Positions 4,496 to 7,508 of a stretch of DNA of 7,508 nt are shown here, in pieces. How positions within the stretch are numbered: the first letter of the stretch is position 1; the number at the start of each line of letters is the position of its first letter. A program made the translations under genes and the position numbers. Under the pieces are notes generated by a model. It saw only the letters and a list, made by a program, of their open reading frames with translations, was not told where the DNA came from and ran no database searches. The stretch is taken from NCBI GenBank assembly GCA_002746395.1, contig NVXA01000008.1, positions 52,470 through 59,977 of the forward strand. Reading direction: 5' to 3'. The stretch comes from Paracoccaceae bacterium (GTDB lineage: Bacteria > Pseudomonadota > Alphaproteobacteria > Rhodobacterales > Rhodobacteraceae).

Positions 4496-5895
4496 TAGTT
4501 AGATAGTTTCAATTTGTTTATAGATTTGGCGATTTGAACAAACGCAGCCGTTAGATCCGATGTTCCAACATGATAAAATCTGGATTCAGATGAAGCACAA
4601 TCGCGCATTTTAAGATATGGGTTTGATCCGCTAGATATGTCAAAACCGATCGTGTAGATGATAATGCGCTGTTTTAGCGATGATCCACCAGGGATCGGCG
4701 CTTTTGCAGATGAACATATTGCATCGAGCCTACTGTCACCTTCTGTAGAACCTGTCACAACTTCCGTACAATTATCACCGCACCACCTAACATTCCAAAA
4801 GTCGGCATTATCTTGCGACCTCCAACTAGATGTTCCCGTTTGATTGTAATATCTGGGCTGTATGCGCTTGTGAAGAGTGTTGGCGCCATCTGTCATCAGA
4901 ACGATGAATTTCAAACCTCTATCCTCCCATGGCAGAGGTCTTCCGGCGAAAATAGGGTCTACGACACCGTTTGCAATCAATGAGGTAACAACAGGTTGTG
5001 AATTTGGATCAAGCAAAGCAGCCCCCCATTTCATACCCGCGTACGTTGCGGTGAAGCCACCAGCCTGCATATCATTTATGGCGCTGTGAAGTGCTGCGGG
5101 GTCGTTAGAAAACGGCAATATTGTAGCTGCCGGGCATTCGTAAGTGCCACTCTCCCCCCTGTAATATTGCTGTTCTTGTTGAAATCGAGTGTCTTGGGAT
5201 AACGACGTAGTGGTATAATCGCCAGCGTCGAATTCGAAGCACCAGTTATACCTATGCCAAGCTGCTAGATTGTATTCGGCAGCAAGTACGGATCCGGCAT
5301 TAACCTGCGCTGCAAATGGAATCAAAGAAACGGTCGTGTGCGCTGCGGTCTTTTCAGTTAACACCAGGTCAATAAAAGTATTTGCTGCGGTCTTCAGGTC
5401 CCGAATTTTTTGCCCACCCATCGAGCCGGAATTGTCGAGGATAAGCGAAATTTCGACCTCGTTAACCGAGCTAATCGCAGTTGCGCGGGCTATGACTGGC
5501 AGTGTGGTAATCCCGATTATTTTTAGAAAAAACGTATTGATGTCATAACTGCCACTGGCTGTTACTTGCCGCGAGAGTTCGGAAATATTTGATGTAATAA
5601 CCAGGTTTGGGTTGCGGCCTCTAAGTATATCGCTTGATGTGACGTATGAAGCAACGCGTGCCTCCAGATCGATTGTGACGTTTGCAGACGTTTCGTAATC
5701 TGAAACGTCGTAGGAGGCCGCGGCAAGAACTCCACGGTCCAGAGCATCCTGTAACGCAGCGCGTTCTGATTCGTGGCGCATGAAATCAACACCCATACCA
5801 CCGCCAACCACCATGGTCAGGAACATAACAATCACGAAAGGCGTAATGGCGCCGTCGTCATTCTGTAGAAACAGCTTTAGCTTAGAAATGCGCAT
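4495..5895 (-). CDS. TadG-like protein with von Willebrand factor A domain
   Basis: The 466-residue protein starts with a TadG-like N-terminus: NDDGAITPFVIVMFLTMVV (12-30), a single membrane helix, then GVDFMRHESERAALQDALD, characteristic of the family. From about residue 146 there is a vWA fold with the metal-ion-dependent adhesion site DNSGSM (D154, S156, S158), a threonine in GGFTATYAGMKWG (282 or 284) and D336 in LMTDGAN. The MIDAS therefore looks complete and metal-dependent ligand binding is plausible. Six cysteines (C219, C254, C372, C376, C394, C433) lie in the exported part. The ATG follows GGAGGG (5899-5904) at short spacing. It is the first gene of the operon and is translationally coupled to the pseudopilin genes. 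TadG-like proteins are thought to anchor or support Tad pili; the ligand here is unknown. This block is clearly richer in A+T than the pho genes. Confidence 0.88.
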   Translation of the reverse strand: MRISKLKLFLQNDDGAITPFVIVMFLTMVVGGGMGVDFMRHESERAALQDALDRGVLAAASYDVSDYETSANVTIDLEARVASYVTSSDILRGRNPNLVITSNISELSRQVTASGSYDINTFFLKIIGITTLPVIARATAISSVNEVEISLILDNSGSMGGQKIRDLKTAANTFIDLVLTEKTAAHTTVSLIPFAAQVNAGSVLAAEYNLAAWHRYNWCFEFDAGDYTTTSLSQDTRFQQEQQYYRGESGTYECPAATILPFSNDPAALHSAINDMQAGGFTATYAGMKWGAALLDPNSQPVVTSLIANGVVDPIFAGRPLPWEDRGLKFIVLMTDGANTLHKRIQPRYYNQTGTSSWRSQDNADFWNVRWCGDNCTEVVTGSTEGDSRLDAICSSAKAPIPGGSSLKQRIIIYTIGFDISSGSNPYLKMRDCASSESRFYHVGTSDLTAAFVQIAKSINKLKLSN

Positions 5896-6187
5896 GATCC
5901 CTCCAATAAAGGTAGCTCAAAGTATTCTAAATTTACAACGGGATACATAAACATATCAACCACAGACCAACTAATCAGGCACATAATACTGTACCCTACT
6001 TAAAATTAAGCCCCACTACCGATATGAAGCACCAGATACTGGCCGCCCACATCAATAATCGAGCAACTTCAACTGGCACGTGATTCTTTTACTACAACTC
6101 ATGGAAAAAGTAAACATTGTGTTCGTGGCACCATATGGCGTTACCACATACATTTTGGGAGTTGGTAGTTGCGTATTGTGAGGAGGG
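5896..6187. other. AT-rich intergenic region upstream of the Tad-like operon
   Basis: These 292 bases separate the vWA gene start from the end of the secretion adaptor gene, both on the minus strand. It should contain the Tad-like operon promoter and the 3' end of the adaptor transcript. I see no strong -35/-10 pair; a TAGAAT and a TATTAT on the minus strand are possible -10 boxes without good partners. An imperfect palindrome centred on CCATATGG (6125-6147, GTGG and CCAC at its ends) lies about 40 bp past the adaptor stop. No T-run follows it, so it is not a typical terminator. No gene is supported here. Confidence 0.5.
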
Positions 6188-7498
6188 CTAATTTTCCCTA
6201 AATGCTCTGTTAAAATACCCAGATAAGGGGCTGGTAATATATTGCCATGGCGAGAGCTCACCCGTTCTAATGAAAACCTCGACAGGCATTCCTGGCAAAA
6301 GCGTTTTGCCTTCGAGTATGGCAATTTCACCAATATTCGGAATCATTTCGATCACGAAGAAGGATGCGCCCGTCGCGTCGTCTGTAACTATATCAGCGGA
6401 TATTTTGGTCACGGTTCCACGTATTTCCGGCGTTGTGCGCATATCAAATGCTGAAAACCTGAGCGTTCCAGCTTGACCGATTTTGACCTGATCAATATCC
6501 GAGGCAGCAATCCGCGCCGTAATTACGAGCGAGGCATCTTGTGGGACGATTGATAGAATAGTGGCTGCTTTCGCGAGGACCGAGCGCAAGGCGTGTACCT
6601 GCAGCCCATAGATAATACCCGATCTGGGGGCGCGAATATCAAAGCGTGAAAGGCGCGCTAGTAAAGCAAGCCGCCGTTCTTGTAATTCTGCTTCATTATA
6701 CCGCAAGTTTCTGAGCGTGGTTATCGATTCTTCACGCCTTGCGGATTTAAGGCGCATGATCTCGATCTCGATCACCGTGATTTGACCGCGTGCTTGTGCG
6801 ATGTCCGCTTTCAACCTACCGATTTGGCCATCTAATCGCGCTTCTTCGCGCTGTAGTGCGCCAACCTGACTACTTTGCGTCAATCCTTTGGAAAGCAAGG
6901 CTATCTGAGTGGCAAGTTCGGTCTGAATCAGTTCACGTTGCCGTCGGACCGCTAGCAATTGCGCATCAAGACCAACGGTCCGCTCATTAACTTGCTTTGC
7001 CTGTTCACGCAAACTCGACGTTTCTTCGTTAAGCGTAGTTTTTCGTGCAATAAACAACCTTGTTTGCCCGTCCAACAGGTCGCGCGCCTTTGGGTTTTGT
7101 GCGACGATTGCATTGAGTTCATCGCTAAAAACAATGTTTGTGGTACCGTCTCTTTCTGCTGTCAGGCGCGCGCTTCGCGCCACATATTCAAAAAGTTGTC
7201 CCTCAACGATGGCAAGCTCGGACCTTAGCAAGGTATCATCGAGCCGCAGAAGGACGTCCCCTGCGTTTACCAGATCACCATCGTCGATCAGTATTTCACT
7301 GACAATGCCGCCCTCAGGGTGCTGGACTACCTGCCGATTGGATTCAACTTCGATCAAACCGCTTGCAACAATGGCACCGGCAAGGCGCGCAAAGATGGCC
7401 CAAGACCCGATACCGATCACAAGAACGGCCAGCGTGAGAAAACCTGCGAGAATATACTTCTTTGCAGTCCATTTCTGTGGGTCGTGCGTGCGGTTCAT
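6188..7498 (-). CDS. HlyD/PrsE-family membrane fusion protein of a type I secretion system
   Basis: This inner-membrane-anchored periplasmic adaptor connects an ABC exporter to an outer-membrane TolC-like channel, allowing one-step protein secretion. The 436-residue length is typical. A cytoplasmic start (1-14) is followed by one membrane helix (about 15-37). The first lipoyl half is at about 57-92 (VQHPEGGIVSEILIDDGD). A long alpha-helical coiled-coil hairpin (about 96-285) has a tip, LLSKGLTQSSQVGALQREEA, matching the TolC-docking turn. The second lipoyl half is around 286-318 (RAPRSGIIYGLQVH), then a beta-barrel and the C-terminal RTGELSPWQYITSPL...YFNRAFRE characteristic of the family. 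The segment after VH reads ALRSVLAKAATILSIVP and lacks the usual glycines. The ATG at 7498 has only a weak GGAAA upstream. The matching ABC ATPase gene is expected just outside the right edge; this is inferred. Confidence 0.94.
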   Translation of the reverse strand: MNRTHDPQKWTAKKYILAGFLTLAVLVIGIGSWAIFARLAGAIVASGLIEVESNRQVVQHPEGGIVSEILIDDGDLVNAGDVLLRLDDTLLRSELAIVEGQLFEYVARSARLTAERDGTTNIVFSDELNAIVAQNPKARDLLDGQTRLFIARKTTLNEETSSLREQAKQVNERTVGLDAQLLAVRRQRELIQTELATQIALLSKGLTQSSQVGALQREEARLDGQIGRLKADIAQARGQITVIEIEIMRLKSARREESITTLRNLRYNEAELQERRLALLARLSRFDIRAPRSGIIYGLQVHALRSVLAKAATILSIVPQDASLVITARIAASDIDQVKIGQAGTLRFSAFDMRTTPEIRGTVTKISADIVTDDATGASFFVIEMIPNIGEIAILEGKTLLPGMPVEVFIRTGELSPWQYITSPLSGYFNRAFREN

Positions 7499-7508
7499 TT
7501 TCCGGCCT

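Noticed and set aside
6052..6333. Minus-strand open frame overlapping the end of the secretion adaptor gene
   Set aside because: It lies in a different frame from the well-supported adaptor, has no recognisable motif and no good start context.

Overview
The window looks like a chromosomal segment from an alphaproteobacterium, probably Rhodobacteraceae (Roseobacter-like). The lineage is inferred from the pstB-phoU-phoB order, the style of the TadE/TadG proteins and the PrsE-like type I secretion adaptor. No rRNA or other strict marker is present.

Left block (1-1784, + strand): the 3' end of a phosphate-uptake and phosphate-signalling operon. It contains the C-terminal half of PstB (ABC ATPase), complete PhoU and complete PhoB, each pair separated by 9 bp with a purine-rich ribosome binding site. 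PstB energises Pi import, PhoU couples transporter state to the sensor kinase, and PhoB is the DNA-binding response regulator. No phoR follows phoB here.

Middle block (1785-3390): accessory DNA. A solitary IS right-end remnant (about 1887-1936) lies 86 bp before a full-length IS3-family (IS407-type) element at 2023-3320. That element has inverted repeats, intact orfA and an in-frame A AAA AAG slippery heptamer. Its orfB is dead. Two related hairpin-forming inserts of about 40 and 38 nt interrupt orfB at near-identical target sequences (CGTC/GGACG and CGTC/GGGCG), and a third frameshift lies near 2750. Removing both inserts restores the orfB frame and brings the element from 1298 to 1220 bp, normal for the family. 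This pair of apparent site-specific miniature palindromic insertions is the most unusual thing in the window. The IS has no target-site duplication.

Right block (3391-5895, - strand): a tightly coupled three-gene operon, read as a TadG-like von Willebrand A protein, then a first TadE/TadF-type pseudopilin-like protein, then a second. The gene junctions are a TAATG overlap and a 4-bp gap. The rest of the Tad secretion machinery is absent from the window, so this is probably an orphan minor-pilin or adhesion module.

Far right (6188-7498, - strand): a HlyD/PrsE-family membrane fusion protein of a type I secretion system. Its partner ABC exporter would be expected beyond the right edge. A 292-bp AT-rich gap separates it from the Tad-like operon and probably carries that operon's promoter. 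The Tad-like block is visibly more AT-rich than the pho block.
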